A stretch of DNA of 35,107 bases from Candidatus Cloacimonadota bacterium (GTDB taxonomy: Bacteria > Cloacimonadota > Cloacimonadia > Cloacimonadales > Cloacimonadaceae), in NCBI GenBank assembly GCA_029567705.1, contig JAKPXC010000030.1, positions 1 to 35,107 of the forward strand, given 5' to 3'. The notes under the pieces were generated by a model. It did not search any database. It worked only from the letters and a program-made list of their open reading frames with translations, and was not told the origin of the DNA. Numbering within the stretch: position 1 is the first letter of the stretch; each line of letters begins with the position of its first letter. The translations under genes were made by a program, and so were the position numbers. This document shows positions 1 through 6,805 of the stretch, piece by piece.

Positions 1-45
1 GCTACCAGGATATACAGATTTCTACTCTGATACCAGGCTAATTCT

Positions 46-729
46 TTAGTGTCCCTGCAGCGTAAAGGCCACCGGGATGATCACAATACAATCGACTGGT
101 CTGCCGGAGGCTTTACCGGGTTGGAAACGGACTCTGCGTACTGCTGCGATAGCCGCCTCATCCAAGCCACCTACTCCGGCTTGTACGGAGCGCTTGACTC
201 TGACTTCTCTGATATTACCGTCCTTTAAAATTTCCACTTCCAGAATCACAGTGCCTTGGATTCCACCCCTGCGGGCTGCGGCGGGGTATTCTGGTCTGAT
301 GGTACCTATCAAGACCGGAGGATCGTCGTATGAAACAAAACTAACTTCGCTGCTTTCTTCAGATAATTGCACGTCGAAATGTTCCAACAAGAGGGCTCTG
401 GCTTGTTCATGCCCCAACTCGGCGGCTTTTTCGAGCCAAAGCTTGGCCTCGGGAAGGTTTTGAAGCACGCCTTTACCTTCCAAATAGCAACACCCGAGGT
501 TGTATTGACCATCTGCATAAAGCTGTTCTGCAGAACTGCTGAACCAGATGACGGCTTCATGTTCGTTTTGCATAGTACCGTACCCATGCAAATAACACAA
601 GCCCAAGTCGTTTTGTGCTGCCGGATTGCCACTTTGGGCTGCCTGCAGGAGTGCATCAGTATAGCTGGGCTCTGCCCAGAGTGACATCAGCGCCAAGGTG
701 AACACGATACAGATAAGTACTGTCTTCAT
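46..729 (-). CDS. Secreted Sel1-repeat protein with TonB C-terminal domain
   Basis: A 227-residue envelope protein. Residues 1-19 form a signal peptide or anchor (KTVLICIVFTLALMSLW). Residues about 25-115 hold tandem Sel1-like (TPR-type) helical repeats with the typical 'A..G...AQ..LG..Y..G.G' spacing. Residues about 135-227 match the TonB/TolA C-terminal fold (RPEYPAAARRGGIQGTVILE, then 'AAIAAVRRVRFQPG'). In that family the domain contacts TonB-dependent receptors or serves as a generic periplasmic protein-protein module. There is no proline-rich spacer and no ExbB/ExbD neighbour, so a true energy-transducing TonB is less likely than a periplasmic scaffold. The track ORF begins four codons upstream, but that ATG is part of the GGAGG Shine-Dalgarno (ATGGAGGAACTGATG), so the second ATG is chosen. 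Domain call confident; role unknown. Confidence 0.8.
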   Translation of the reverse strand: MKTVLICIVFTLALMSLWAEPSYTDALLQAAQSGNPAAQNDLGLCYLHGYGTMQNEHEAVIWFSSSAEQLYADGQYNLGCCYLEGKGVLQNLPEAKLWLEKAAELGHEQARALLLEHFDVQLSEESSEVSFVSYDDPPVLIGTIRPEYPAAARRGGIQGTVILEVEILKDGNIREVRVKRSVQAGVGGLDEAAIAAVRRVRFQPGKASGRPVDCIVIIPVAFTLQGH

Positions 730-889
730 CAGTTCCTCCATATAGTATAAAATTACGTGTCAGGTCTAATCTGTTTGATACGTTTGTTTAACTACCTGTT
801 TGGCTGCAAGATGTCAAGCACAATCTTCACATCAAATCATGGATAAGCTTTCGTCCGGGTTTGAAGGGCAAAACCCCCAACATAAGGAA

Positions 890-913
890 CAGCCTCCCCC
901 GAAGGAGAGGCTG
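890..913 (-). terminator. Hairpin downstream of the MscS gene
   Basis: CAGCCTC(C/T)CC arms around a short GAAG/CTTC loop lie 28 bases past the mscS stop codon. On the minus strand the hairpin is followed by only a weak T-rich stretch (TTCCTTATGTT). On the plus strand it is followed by CGTTTTC. It is likely a terminator for the minus-strand mscS gene, but the U-tract is poor. Confidence 0.5.
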
Positions 914-940
914 CGTTTTCTTGTATCTTATCCGAAAATA

Positions 941-1720
941 TTATAGAGCGCGGTTGATCTTTTCCAACAGGAGGGATTGCACCGCATCCATATCCTTGGG
1001 TTGAACAAAAGCACGTACCACCAGCTTGATCTTATCGCCCCAATCTGCCACGATCATATCATAAGCAGGGCTTTTCAACACCTTTTCTTCCGCATCCAGG
1101 ATGCCACTGATGGTCTGCCTGACCTGATTCAAGTCCTTGCCGGGATCGATCATAAAAGGTATTTCCAGCCGACGTGAGCCCAGCACCGTGTAGTTTGTGA
1201 TGATATCTCCGGTGATCTTGCCATTGGGGATGATCACTTTCTTGTTTTCTGCCGTTTGAATGATGGTAGAGAAAATCTGCATATCCAAAACGGTTCCGCT
1301 CACGGCTCCGATCTGCACACCATCTCCCACACCAAAAGGACGGAAGATGATCAAGAGCACTCCGGAGGCCAGATTGCCCAAGGTCCCCTGCAGAGCCAGG
1401 CCGATAGCTAAACCGGCTGCACCAAAGACCGCCAGGAAGCTGGTGGTTTCTATGCCGAGTTTGTTGATCACGGCAATGACCACAAAAACCATTATCGCAG
1501 CATTCACCGCTCCGGAGAGGAATTTGGCCAAAGTTTCACCCTTGCCCGCCTTGCTGATACCTTTGTAAACACCTTTGGCTACCAGTTTGGCCAGGTAAGA
1601 TCCTATAATCAGGATCAGGATAGCGCCGACTACTTTCAGTCCGTACAATGACAAAAAGTCGATGATCTTATCCACTACCGGGGGTCTTTCGACAGCAATA
1701 AGTAAGCTGGTTTGGAACAT
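941..1720 (-). CDS. mscS: Small-conductance mechanosensitive channel, MscS family
   Basis: A 259-residue inner-membrane channel, close to the short MscS family length. Three hydrophobic segments are visible: about 28-45 (VVGAILILIIGSYLAKLV), about 70-90 (AVNAAIMVFVVIAVINKLGI) and the pore-lining TM3 at about 92-125, Gly/Ala-rich (FGAAGLAIGLALQGTLGNLA) as in E. coli MscS. A cytoplasmic beta domain (FRPFGVGDGVQIGAVSGTV, 'IPNGKI') and an alpha/beta cage follow. The family releases osmolytes under hypo-osmotic shock. Start supported by AAAGGAG seven bases before the ATG. It is a single-gene unit with a hairpin downstream; the upstream spacer is repeat-rich. Some members are less mechanosensitive transporters, but the fold assignment is solid. 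Confidence 0.93.
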   Translation of the reverse strand: MFQTSLLIAVERPPVVDKIIDFLSLYGLKVVGAILILIIGSYLAKLVAKGVYKGISKAGKGETLAKFLSGAVNAAIMVFVVIAVINKLGIETTSFLAVFGAAGLAIGLALQGTLGNLASGVLLIIFRPFGVGDGVQIGAVSGTVLDMQIFSTIIQTAENKKVIIPNGKITGDIITNYTVLGSRRLEIPFMIDPGKDLNQVRQTISGILDAEEKVLKSPAYDMIVADWGDKIKLVVRAFVQPKDMDAVQSLLLEKINRAL

Positions 1721-1858
1721 AGTAAACTCCTTTAAATGTTTCCATTTGTAACATAATAACGTGTTTCGGGTTTATTCCAAATAGATAAACCGGGTTGATA
1801 GCTTCCGGGAAGTAGCTAAAGAATTTTTGAACAAGGAGTAAAGGAGAAAAGAGATTCA

Positions 1859-1903
1859 ATGTACGATGTACGATGTACGATGTAAGATGTAAGATGTTCG
1901 ATG
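1859..1903. repeat. 7-bp tandem repeat (ATGTACG/ATGTAAG)
   Basis: About 6.4 copies of a heptamer: three exact ATGTACG, two ATGTAAG and one ATGTTCG, ending in ATG. Period 7 is not a multiple of 3, so it is not a coding repeat. It lies in the leader region of mscS and is a candidate for length variation between strains. Confidence 0.85.
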
Positions 1904-1933
1904 AAGGCTGTAATTGAGAGTCGGGGTACCCGT

Positions 1934-2176
1934 AACCCATTTCAATGGGTTTTCAGATGAAAGCGGTGGTTTTAACCACCGTACAAGTGTAACTCACAAT
2001 TTATCAACCTAGTACATACCACGTGAGGAGTAGATTTCGCTCCTGGGCCAGGAGCGAAATCTACTCCTCACGTGGTATGTACAATTATTATCGTGATTTT
2101 GGTATCGTATTATCCAACTATCAGATACGGTGGTTAAAACCACCGCCTTTCATCTGAAAACCCGATAAATCGGGTT
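1934..2176. repeat. Symmetric palindrome element A (inverted REP-like doublets around a 71-bp perfect palindrome)
   Basis: The outer left unit is a hairpin AACCCATTTCAATGGGTT, a spacer TTCAGATGAAAG and a second hairpin CGGTGGTTTTAACCACCG. The right unit is the reverse complement of the same pattern (CGGTGGTTAAAACCACCG, CTTTCATCTGAA, AACCCGATAAATCGGGTT). Between them, 2012-2082 is a perfect palindrome with 35-bp arms and one unpaired base (centre CCTGG-G-CCAGG at 2047). The layout resembles BIME/REP elements mobilised by RAYT (Y1) transposases, but the long near-loopless core is unusual. No transposase is encoded inside. Confidence 0.85.
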
Positions 2177-2200
2177 GTAGCTTCACCTCAACTTCACCAC

Positions 2201-2312
2201 TTTCTGTTCACTGTTTTCTGTTCACTGACCAGCGGCAGCAGCGCAGCTCTAATCACTATATTACTATTCACTAATCACTTTCTGTTCACTGTTCACTGTT
2301 TTCTGTTCACTA
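2201..2312. repeat. Duplicated TTTCTGTTCACTG tracts
   Basis: TTTCTGTTCACTG-TTTTCTGTTCACTG occurs at 2201-2227 and again, expanded by an extra GTTCACT, at 2279-2311. The intervening ~50 bases contain ATCACTAT/ATTCACTA variants. It is low-complexity intergenic repeat DNA with no coding content seen. Confidence 0.7.
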
Positions 2313-2319
2313 GAAAAGT

Positions 2320-2345
2320 CCCCCGGTCTATGGGGAAACCGGGGG
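2320..2345 (-). terminator. Terminator after the PEGA gene
   Basis: CCCCCGGT ... ACCGGGGG forms an 8-bp GC-rich stem 23 bases past the minus-strand stop codon. On the minus strand it is followed by ACTTTTC. Good stem, short U-tract. Confidence 0.65.
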
Positions 2346-2367
2346 AGAATTGTCATTGGGTTAGGAA

Positions 2368-3033
2368 CTATGGTCTTCTGCGGCGTCTGAGCTCCAGGCG
2401 AATGGTATCCTGGCCGGGTCTCAGAATGGTTTCAGCGGAACGATAGCCGCGTCTCTCGGCCCGGATTGTGATCCTTTGGTTGGGACGGACCGTCCTTTTG
2501 ATATCTATGCTAAGCGGTGAGGTGCCTACGTATTGATCATTCACGTAGATTTCTGCACCGCGGGGTTCTGTGATGATCCGGACTCTTCGGTCGTTCTGCT
2601 GCGAGTGATGGCCGGGATTGTGTCCATGACCGCCACCGGGATGGCCACCTCCGGGATGGTTGCCGTAACCGGGATTATCCATCGGAATACGGTCCAGACG
2701 ATAGCTGAAAACCGTGGGATTCCGCAGTGCATCCGCCTGATGCACTCTGGTATAGGGCACAAAGACCGTCTGTTGCAGGGGACGGAACCCATCTTTGCGA
2801 ATCACCAGGTTAAAGACTCTCCCGGCGACCCCATGATGATAGGTCATATACTGATCCATCGTTATTGGGATGGCTTGAGTGGGGGTTCTGCCGATAAACT
2901 GGTTGGATGCGGTGATGATTACATCGGCACCCTGCGGGTAAGTCTCTATTCTAAACGCTCCAAACATGTTCTGAGCATTCAATACTCCGGCCCAGAGGGC
3001 CACGAAAGCAAGGGCAAGATATCGAACTTTCAT
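2368..3033 (-). CDS. Exported protein with two PEGA domains and a His/Gly-rich linker
   Basis: A 221-residue secreted or envelope protein. The signal peptide is KVRYLALAFVALWAGVLNAQ. The first PEGA-type beta domain is at about 26-110 ('IETYPQGADVIITASNQFIGRTP', 'LVIRKDGFRPLQQTVFV'). A linker at about 125-148 is rich in Gly, His and Pro (GGGHPGGGHGHNPGHH). The second PEGA domain is at about 150-215 ('ITEPRGAEIYVNDQYVGTSP', 'IRAERRGYRS'), with an Arg-rich tail (RRRRRP). PEGA domains are small extracytoplasmic beta modules of unclear binding function. The His-rich linker could bind metal, which is speculative. The track start (MEAK) is probably wrong: that ATG sits inside ATGGAGGCTAAAATG, where GGAGG is the ribosome binding site for the second ATG. 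Single gene with its own terminator. Confidence 0.8.
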   Translation of the reverse strand: MKVRYLALAFVALWAGVLNAQNMFGAFRIETYPQGADVIITASNQFIGRTPTQAIPITMDQYMTYHHGVAGRVFNLVIRKDGFRPLQQTVFVPYTRVHQADALRNPTVFSYRLDRIPMDNPGYGNHPGGGHPGGGHGHNPGHHSQQNDRRVRIITEPRGAEIYVNDQYVGTSPLSIDIKRTVRPNQRITIRAERRGYRSAETILRPGQDTIRLELRRRRRP

Positions 3034-3195
3034 TTTAGCCTCCATGACTATCTTGATATGACCTTATTACTCCCCCGGTTGCTTTTACCTTCACCACAAT
3101 TTTTCACCACAGAGGACACAGAGAACAGCAGAGGGATTACTAAAACAGAGGAAAAGAGTTAAAGAGGATCTCTCCCAGAGAAGAGCGGTGAACTA

Positions 3196-3258
3196 GTCCA
3201 TTTCGTCCATTCCGTCCATATCGTCCTTATTGTCCATTCCGTCCATTCCGTCCATCCC
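3196..3258. repeat. 9-bp tandem repeat (GTCCATTCC)
   Basis: Seven tandem units of period 9: GTCCATTTC, GTCCATTCC, GTCCATATC, GTCCTTATT, then GTCCATTCC twice and GTCCATCCC. On the minus strand this would read Met-Asp-Gly/Glu repeats, but no start signal or domain supports translation. Confidence 0.85.
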
Positions 3259-3281
3259 CACCCCCTCATCCCCAATAAGCT

Positions 3282-3364
3282 GCCGACTCTTCACCGAGTG
3301 TTCGCCGACTCTTCCCGAGCAAAGTGGTCGGGAAGAGTCCTGCAAGACTCGGTGAAGAGTCGGC
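3282..3364. repeat. Nested inverted repeat (cruciform-capable)
   Basis: The outer arms GCCGACTCTTCACCGAGT (3282-3299) and ACTCGGTGAAGAGTCGGC (3347-3364) are an 18-bp perfect match. Inside them, GACTCTTCCCGA (3307-3318) pairs perfectly with TCGGGAAGAGTC (3328-3339) around a 9-nt loop. The two left arms are near-copies of each other (GCCGACTCTTC-), so the structure looks like a duplicated hairpin half. Confidence 0.85.
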
Positions 3365-3456
3365 GAGAAACAAGGGAAGCAGCAGCGTGAATGATAGCTG
3401 AGGGTTGAAGCTCCACTCCACCACTCCATCACTCCAACACTTTGCAGATTTTGAGC

Positions 3457-3483
3457 TTGACAGGAAATCTAACATTTTACATT
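3457..3483 (+). promoter_or_regulatory. Candidate sigma70-type promoter for the secreted-protein gene
   Basis: Consensus -35 TTGACA at 3457-3462, with TACATT 15 bases later at 3478-3483 as a possible -10. The spacing is short. 'CTTGACA' recurs before several genes in the window (5615, 29617, 31615), which supports a shared promoter element. Confidence 0.4.
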
Positions 3484-3527
3484 TTTGAGTTTGTGGTTAA
3501 GAAACCGTTCACGGCAGGAGGAGACTT

Positions 3528-5591
3528 ATGAGAAGACTTATGTTGTTCTTGGCAGTTATAGCTGTGGCAAGCTGTCTTTCAGCTCAGGCACCGGGCTATA
3601 ACTTTTTCATTGCACCCACTTTTGTGCGGGAATCCTGGTTTGACTATATGATGGGTTCCTACAACAATCTTCCCATGCAGGAAGTGCCCACGGAGTTCGG
3701 CGGTGGCAGGTTTTTCACCTATCAAGCCAAGTTAACCAATCTCGGAACCCGCAAGGTATGGTTTGGTTACATCAGTGATAACGGAATACTTGCCACAATG
3801 GAGGATCCCTGGATAGATACACCCAATAGAATGGGTTACCCGGCCGTGGCAGTGGACCGCAGCCTCGGAAAACCCTTCTATGCCTGGCATATGAGTGCCG
3901 ATACGGACACCCAGTATGAAATAGCTTTCATGTATGATAAGTACATCCAACAGAATCCGGGTATTTATTCCAACATTCAGTATCCCTTTGATCCGCCCAA
4001 CACCCCTCCCGGACATGAGAACGACGAGTTTATCTGGGCAAGCCTGCAGACCGGGCCTTCGCCAAATCCCGGGATGCGAAGAGTTTATGTGCTCACTCGG
4101 AACAATGCGGATAATGGAAATCCTTGCGAAAACGTGCTGATCGCTTATGCTGATTTTAATGAAGCCATGCTGATGACGGATCAGAGCTTTACCTGGAACT
4201 ACACCAGCATACCGCTTCTGGATACCTGGCAGCAGGAGCAGGACACAATCTGGAGAAGACCATTCGGCTCCCTAGCCGTTGGAGACGATGGAAAGATCTA
4301 TTATGCCGGTTTTCACTTTGCTTTTGATCAGGTGAACGAGGTGTCGATTGATGAACCGGATATCGATGTCTTTGTATGTGACAATTACGGTGCCGGCACC
4401 TGGCAATACTACAGCATGTCCAGCAAGATCCCGTCCTACAACCCCTGGGATGATATCCAGATGCGTCATGCCTTCTATGACGATAACAACGAAGCCATCC
4501 CGGATGAGCAGATTTATTACCAAGCCTATACCGGGATACACTTCAATATCAGCCTGGATTCCGAAGGTAAGCTGCATATTCCCAATGTCTGGTCACTGTT
4601 TATGGGAGAACCTGCTCACGTTTACAGACTTTATTCTACCATCAAGGAAGCGGTGTTCGACACTGCCACCCACAGCTTTGAGATCAGAGAAATATATCCC
4701 CGGGCAGGAAGCAGCACAGATGGTCTGTGGTGGATGCCCTGGGATGCCGAAGGAGATCACCAGGTGGACAACTGGCCGGAGGATCAACAGATGCCCATCT
4801 GCGACAACCACTTCCCCTTCTGCCACTGGGATGAAACCTTGCACGAAGACACAATGATCTTCCACTATGGATATCTGCACATCAGTGAGGATGATGGCAG
4901 CGGCGCTATGGCCTGTCTCTGGCAGGATAGTTTCAAAGCACGCTGTTACAACCTGTATCCGGAGGAGTATCCTCTATACCAGCCGTGGGCACAGGCACCC
5001 GAACTGCTGATCAGCGTGAGCTCGGATCATGGAATGAATTGGAGCGATCCGATTACTCTTTCGTCGGTGGATACGCCTCAGTTCAATGGAATGATCCCCA
5101 TGTGGGTCTATCCCTCCAACCGCATGCAGTCTGTAAACTCGGGAGGAGAACCGGCAAAAAGGCTGTGGCTCTATTTCATGGACGATTATGAATGGAGAAC
5201 CACTGTTATCACACCTACTTCCCTACCTCCCCAGCGAGGTGACATCATGTATGCAGCCCTCGATATCTGGATGCCAGCTTCTGCAATCACTGATGAACCG
5301 GTACCGGGGGTGCAAGCCTTGAAGCTGAGCGCTTATCCCAATCCCTTCCAGCTCTCCTCCTCCATCACATACGAGCTTCCCAAAGCAGCCAATACCAAGC
5401 TTGATATCTACAATCTCAGAGGCCAGAGGATTCGAAGCCTGGCACAGGAGCAGCAAAGCAGCGGAACGCACACCCTCCATTGGGATGGCTGCGATGATAC
5501 CGGCCATCAGGTTTCCTCCGGTATCTATTTACTCAGGCTTACCAGCGAAGGCAGGACAGCCTTACACAAGGTGGTGAAATACTCTGAGTGA
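3528..5591 (+). CDS. Large secreted protein with C-terminal YPNPF sorting domain
   Basis: A 687-residue exported protein. The signal peptide is RRLMLFLAVIAVASCLSAQA. The body, residues about 25-590, is rich in Trp, Tyr, Asp and Pro and contains phrases such as 'GDDGKIYYAGFHFAF' and 'ISVSSDHGMNWSDPITLS', which suggest a beta-propeller of BNR/sialidase-like repeats, although no catalytic set is evident. Residues about 605-687 form a FlgD-like/T9SS type A sorting module (LSAYPNPFQLSSSITYELP, 'LDIYNLRGQRIRSL', 'HWDGCDDTGHQVSSGIYLLRL'). In Bacteroidota such tails direct export and surface attachment; here the secretion route is inferred. AGGAGGAG lies seven bases before the ATG. Function of the body unknown; surface location likely. 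Confidence 0.82.
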   Translation: MRRLMLFLAVIAVASCLSAQAPGYNFFIAPTFVRESWFDYMMGSYNNLPMQEVPTEFGGGRFFTYQAKLTNLGTRKVWFGYISDNGILATMEDPWIDTPNRMGYPAVAVDRSLGKPFYAWHMSADTDTQYEIAFMYDKYIQQNPGIYSNIQYPFDPPNTPPGHENDEFIWASLQTGPSPNPGMRRVYVLTRNNADNGNPCENVLIAYADFNEAMLMTDQSFTWNYTSIPLLDTWQQEQDTIWRRPFGSLAVGDDGKIYYAGFHFAFDQVNEVSIDEPDIDVFVCDNYGAGTWQYYSMSSKIPSYNPWDDIQMRHAFYDDNNEAIPDEQIYYQAYTGIHFNISLDSEGKLHIPNVWSLFMGEPAHVYRLYSTIKEAVFDTATHSFEIREIYPRAGSSTDGLWWMPWDAEGDHQVDNWPEDQQMPICDNHFPFCHWDETLHEDTMIFHYGYLHISEDDGSGAMACLWQDSFKARCYNLYPEEYPLYQPWAQAPELLISVSSDHGMNWSDPITLSSVDTPQFNGMIPMWVYPSNRMQSVNSGGEPAKRLWLYFMDDYEWRTTVITPTSLPPQRGDIMYAALDIWMPASAITDEPVPGVQALKLSAYPNPFQLSSSITYELPKAANTKLDIYNLRGQRIRSLAQEQQSSGTHTLHWDGCDDTGHQVSSGIYLLRLTSEGRTALHKVVKYSE

Positions 5592-5688
5592 AAGCTGCCC
5601 AAGCGATTTTCCACTTGACATTTCCTGCCTGATGAAGAACTTATCAGAAAGAGCAAATCTAAGATTAAAGAAGAGGAGAATAAACACT

Positions 5689-6183
5689 ATGGCAAGCTAT
5701 TCATTGAACGAAATTATCGAATTGGCCGTACAGATCGAAAGAAACGGCTATGCCTTTTACCACGAAGCCACCAAGAGGAAGGATCTGGATGCCAAAGCCA
5801 TCGACTTCCTGGCCCTCCTGAGAGATCAGGAATTGAATCATGAAAAGACTTTCCTGTGTCTCAGAGACGATATGGACGAGATCATTCTGGAGCTTAGCCA
5901 GGATTGGGATATGGTGTCCAGTTACCTGAAGACCATCGTTGATTCCAGAATCTTTGAGAGCGAAAACTCCGCCATCAAGATGGCAACCGAGGCCAAAGAC
6001 CTCATGAGTATCGTGAATTTCGCCATCACTTTCGAGAAGGACACCCTGCTGTTCTTCCATGCTATCAACGATTCCGTCTCAAACCCCAAAACCCGCCAGG
6101 CTCTTGCCCGGATTATTAACGAAGAAGTCTCTCACGTCCTGAGACTGAACGACTTCAAGAAGACCTTGGTATTAAGCAAGTAA
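5689..6183 (+). CDS. Ferritin-like/rubrerythrin-family diiron protein
   Basis: A 164-residue four-helix protein. Diiron-type ligand motifs are visible: an N-terminal helix 'AVQIERNGYAFYHEA', ExxH in 'DQELNHEKTF', a third helix 'FAITFEKDTLLFFHAI' and ExxH in 'NEEVSHVLRL'. These match the erythrin/ferritin-like domain without a C-terminal rubredoxin. Family members handle peroxide or iron in anaerobes. The track start (MKNL) is 19 codons too far upstream: a strong GAGGAG lies about ten bases before the internal ATG, giving MASYSLNEII, the typical family start. A TTGACA lies at 5615-5620, within the leader. A strong terminator follows directly, so this is probably a monocistronic unit. The physiological substrate is not determinable. 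Confidence 0.85.
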   Translation: MASYSLNEIIELAVQIERNGYAFYHEATKRKDLDAKAIDFLALLRDQELNHEKTFLCLRDDMDEIILELSQDWDMVSSYLKTIVDSRIFESENSAIKMATEAKDLMSIVNFAITFEKDTLLFFHAINDSVSNPKTRQALARIINEEVSHVLRLNDFKKTLVLSK

Positions 6184-6190
6184 ACCTTAC

Positions 6191-6227
6191 AAACCGGAAG
6201 CCGATCAAACAGGCTTCCGGTTTTTTT
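6191..6227 (+). terminator. Strong intrinsic terminator after the ferritin-like gene
   Basis: An 11-bp stem AACCGGAAGCC / GGCTTCCGGTT with a 9-nt loop, followed by a T-run ending at 6227, eight bases past the stop codon. It separates the ferritin-like gene from the SLT gene. Confidence 0.93.
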
Positions 6228-6237
6228 GAAGCATAGA

Positions 6238-6750
6238 ATGAAGAAATCCAAACGAACCACAAAAGGTTTGATCTACCCCATTTCAGCTTTACTGCTGCTG
6301 GTGATTCTGATCTACAACCCCGTCTCGGTGCGGATTATGACCGTGGGCGTGGCAATCTATTACAAGCTCAATCCGGTGGTCTTTTACCGTCTGATCAAGA
6401 CGGAAAGCGCTTTCCGCAGCCTGGCCGTATCCCCGCGTCATGCCATAGGTTTGGGACAGGTGAAGCAGAGCACAGCGCATTACCTGGTGGACGGCCACGA
6501 TCCCAAGCTGCTCTATACACCGCTCTACAACCTGAAAACCTCCGCCAAGTATCTCCTCTACCTAAAGAGCAGATTCAAAGGCAATTGGTCTCTGATGCTG
6601 GCTGCTTATAACTGGGGAGAAACAGCAGTTTCGAGACGCATGAGAAATGTGGCCATTAGCCCCAAAGAAGACTATCGGGACAGATTCAAAGACGTCCCCG
6701 AGACATACAATTACATAGCCAAAGTGCTGGGTCCCCCAAAAAAGGCTTGA
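6238..6750 (+). CDS. Membrane-anchored lytic transglycosylase, SLT domain
   Basis: A 170-residue protein with a basic N-terminus and one hydrophobic segment at about 11-28 (GLIYPISALLLLVILIY), then an SLT (goose-lysozyme-like) domain. The catalytic Glu lies in 'RLIKTESAFRSLAVS', followed by the family signatures 'GLGQV' and 'LAAYNWG'. It would cleave peptidoglycan glycan strands to anhydro-muropeptides in the periplasm, as Slt70/MltC/MltE-type enzymes do. The track begins at a TTG inside the terminator T-run; the ATG at 6238 is more plausible, although no clear Shine-Dalgarno is present. The upstream terminator implies a separate promoter or read-through. It is short but includes the whole catalytic core. 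Confidence 0.87.
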   Translation: MKKSKRTTKGLIYPISALLLLVILIYNPVSVRIMTVGVAIYYKLNPVVFYRLIKTESAFRSLAVSPRHAIGLGQVKQSTAHYLVDGHDPKLLYTPLYNLKTSAKYLLYLKSRFKGNWSLMLAAYNWGETAVSRRMRNVAISPKEDYRDRFKDVPETYNYIAKVLGPPKKA

Positions 6751-6805
6751 CGAGAATTGGCTCTTCAGAAAAGCATATTAGTAGTAATACATTCAGGAGT
6801 TTATT

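Larger units (their letters stand above)
1721..2367. other. Repeat-rich intergenic region between mscS and the PEGA gene
   Basis: Roughly 650 bases with no credible gene. The 90-aa ORF at 1668-1940 reads through tandem repeats and overlaps the mscS start. The region holds a 7-bp tandem repeat, a large symmetric palindrome element, duplicated 'TTCTGTTCACTG' tracts and a terminator hairpin, each listed separately. The minus-strand mscS promoter must lie near 1730-1800, but no convincing -35/-10 pair was picked out. Confidence 0.6.
3034..3527. other. Intergenic region with tandem and nested palindromic repeats
   Basis: A divergent spacer between the PEGA gene (minus) and the secreted-protein gene (plus). 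It contains a purine-rich CACAGAGGACACAGAGAACAG-like tract near 3108-3130, a 9-bp tandem repeat, a nested inverted repeat and a putative promoter for the gene at 3528. No gene is credible: the minus ORFs at 3193-3475 run through the repeats. Confidence 0.6.

Noticed and set aside
1-45. Terminator downstream of the Sel1/TonB gene
   Set aside because: TACCAGG occurs twice but as a direct, not inverted, repeat; no hairpin forms.
1668-1940. 90-aa minus-strand ORF
   Set aside because: Overlaps the mscS start and reads through the 7-bp tandem repeat; nothing protein-like.
3193-3475. Small minus-strand ORFs with Met-Asp-Gly repeats
   Set aside because: They are translations of the 9-bp tandem repeat and the nested palindrome; no ribosome binding site.
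5597-5643. Full promoter for the ferritin-like gene
   Set aside because: TTGACA at 5615 is good but no -10 of reasonable match was found at 15-18 bases, so it is mentioned only in the gene entry.
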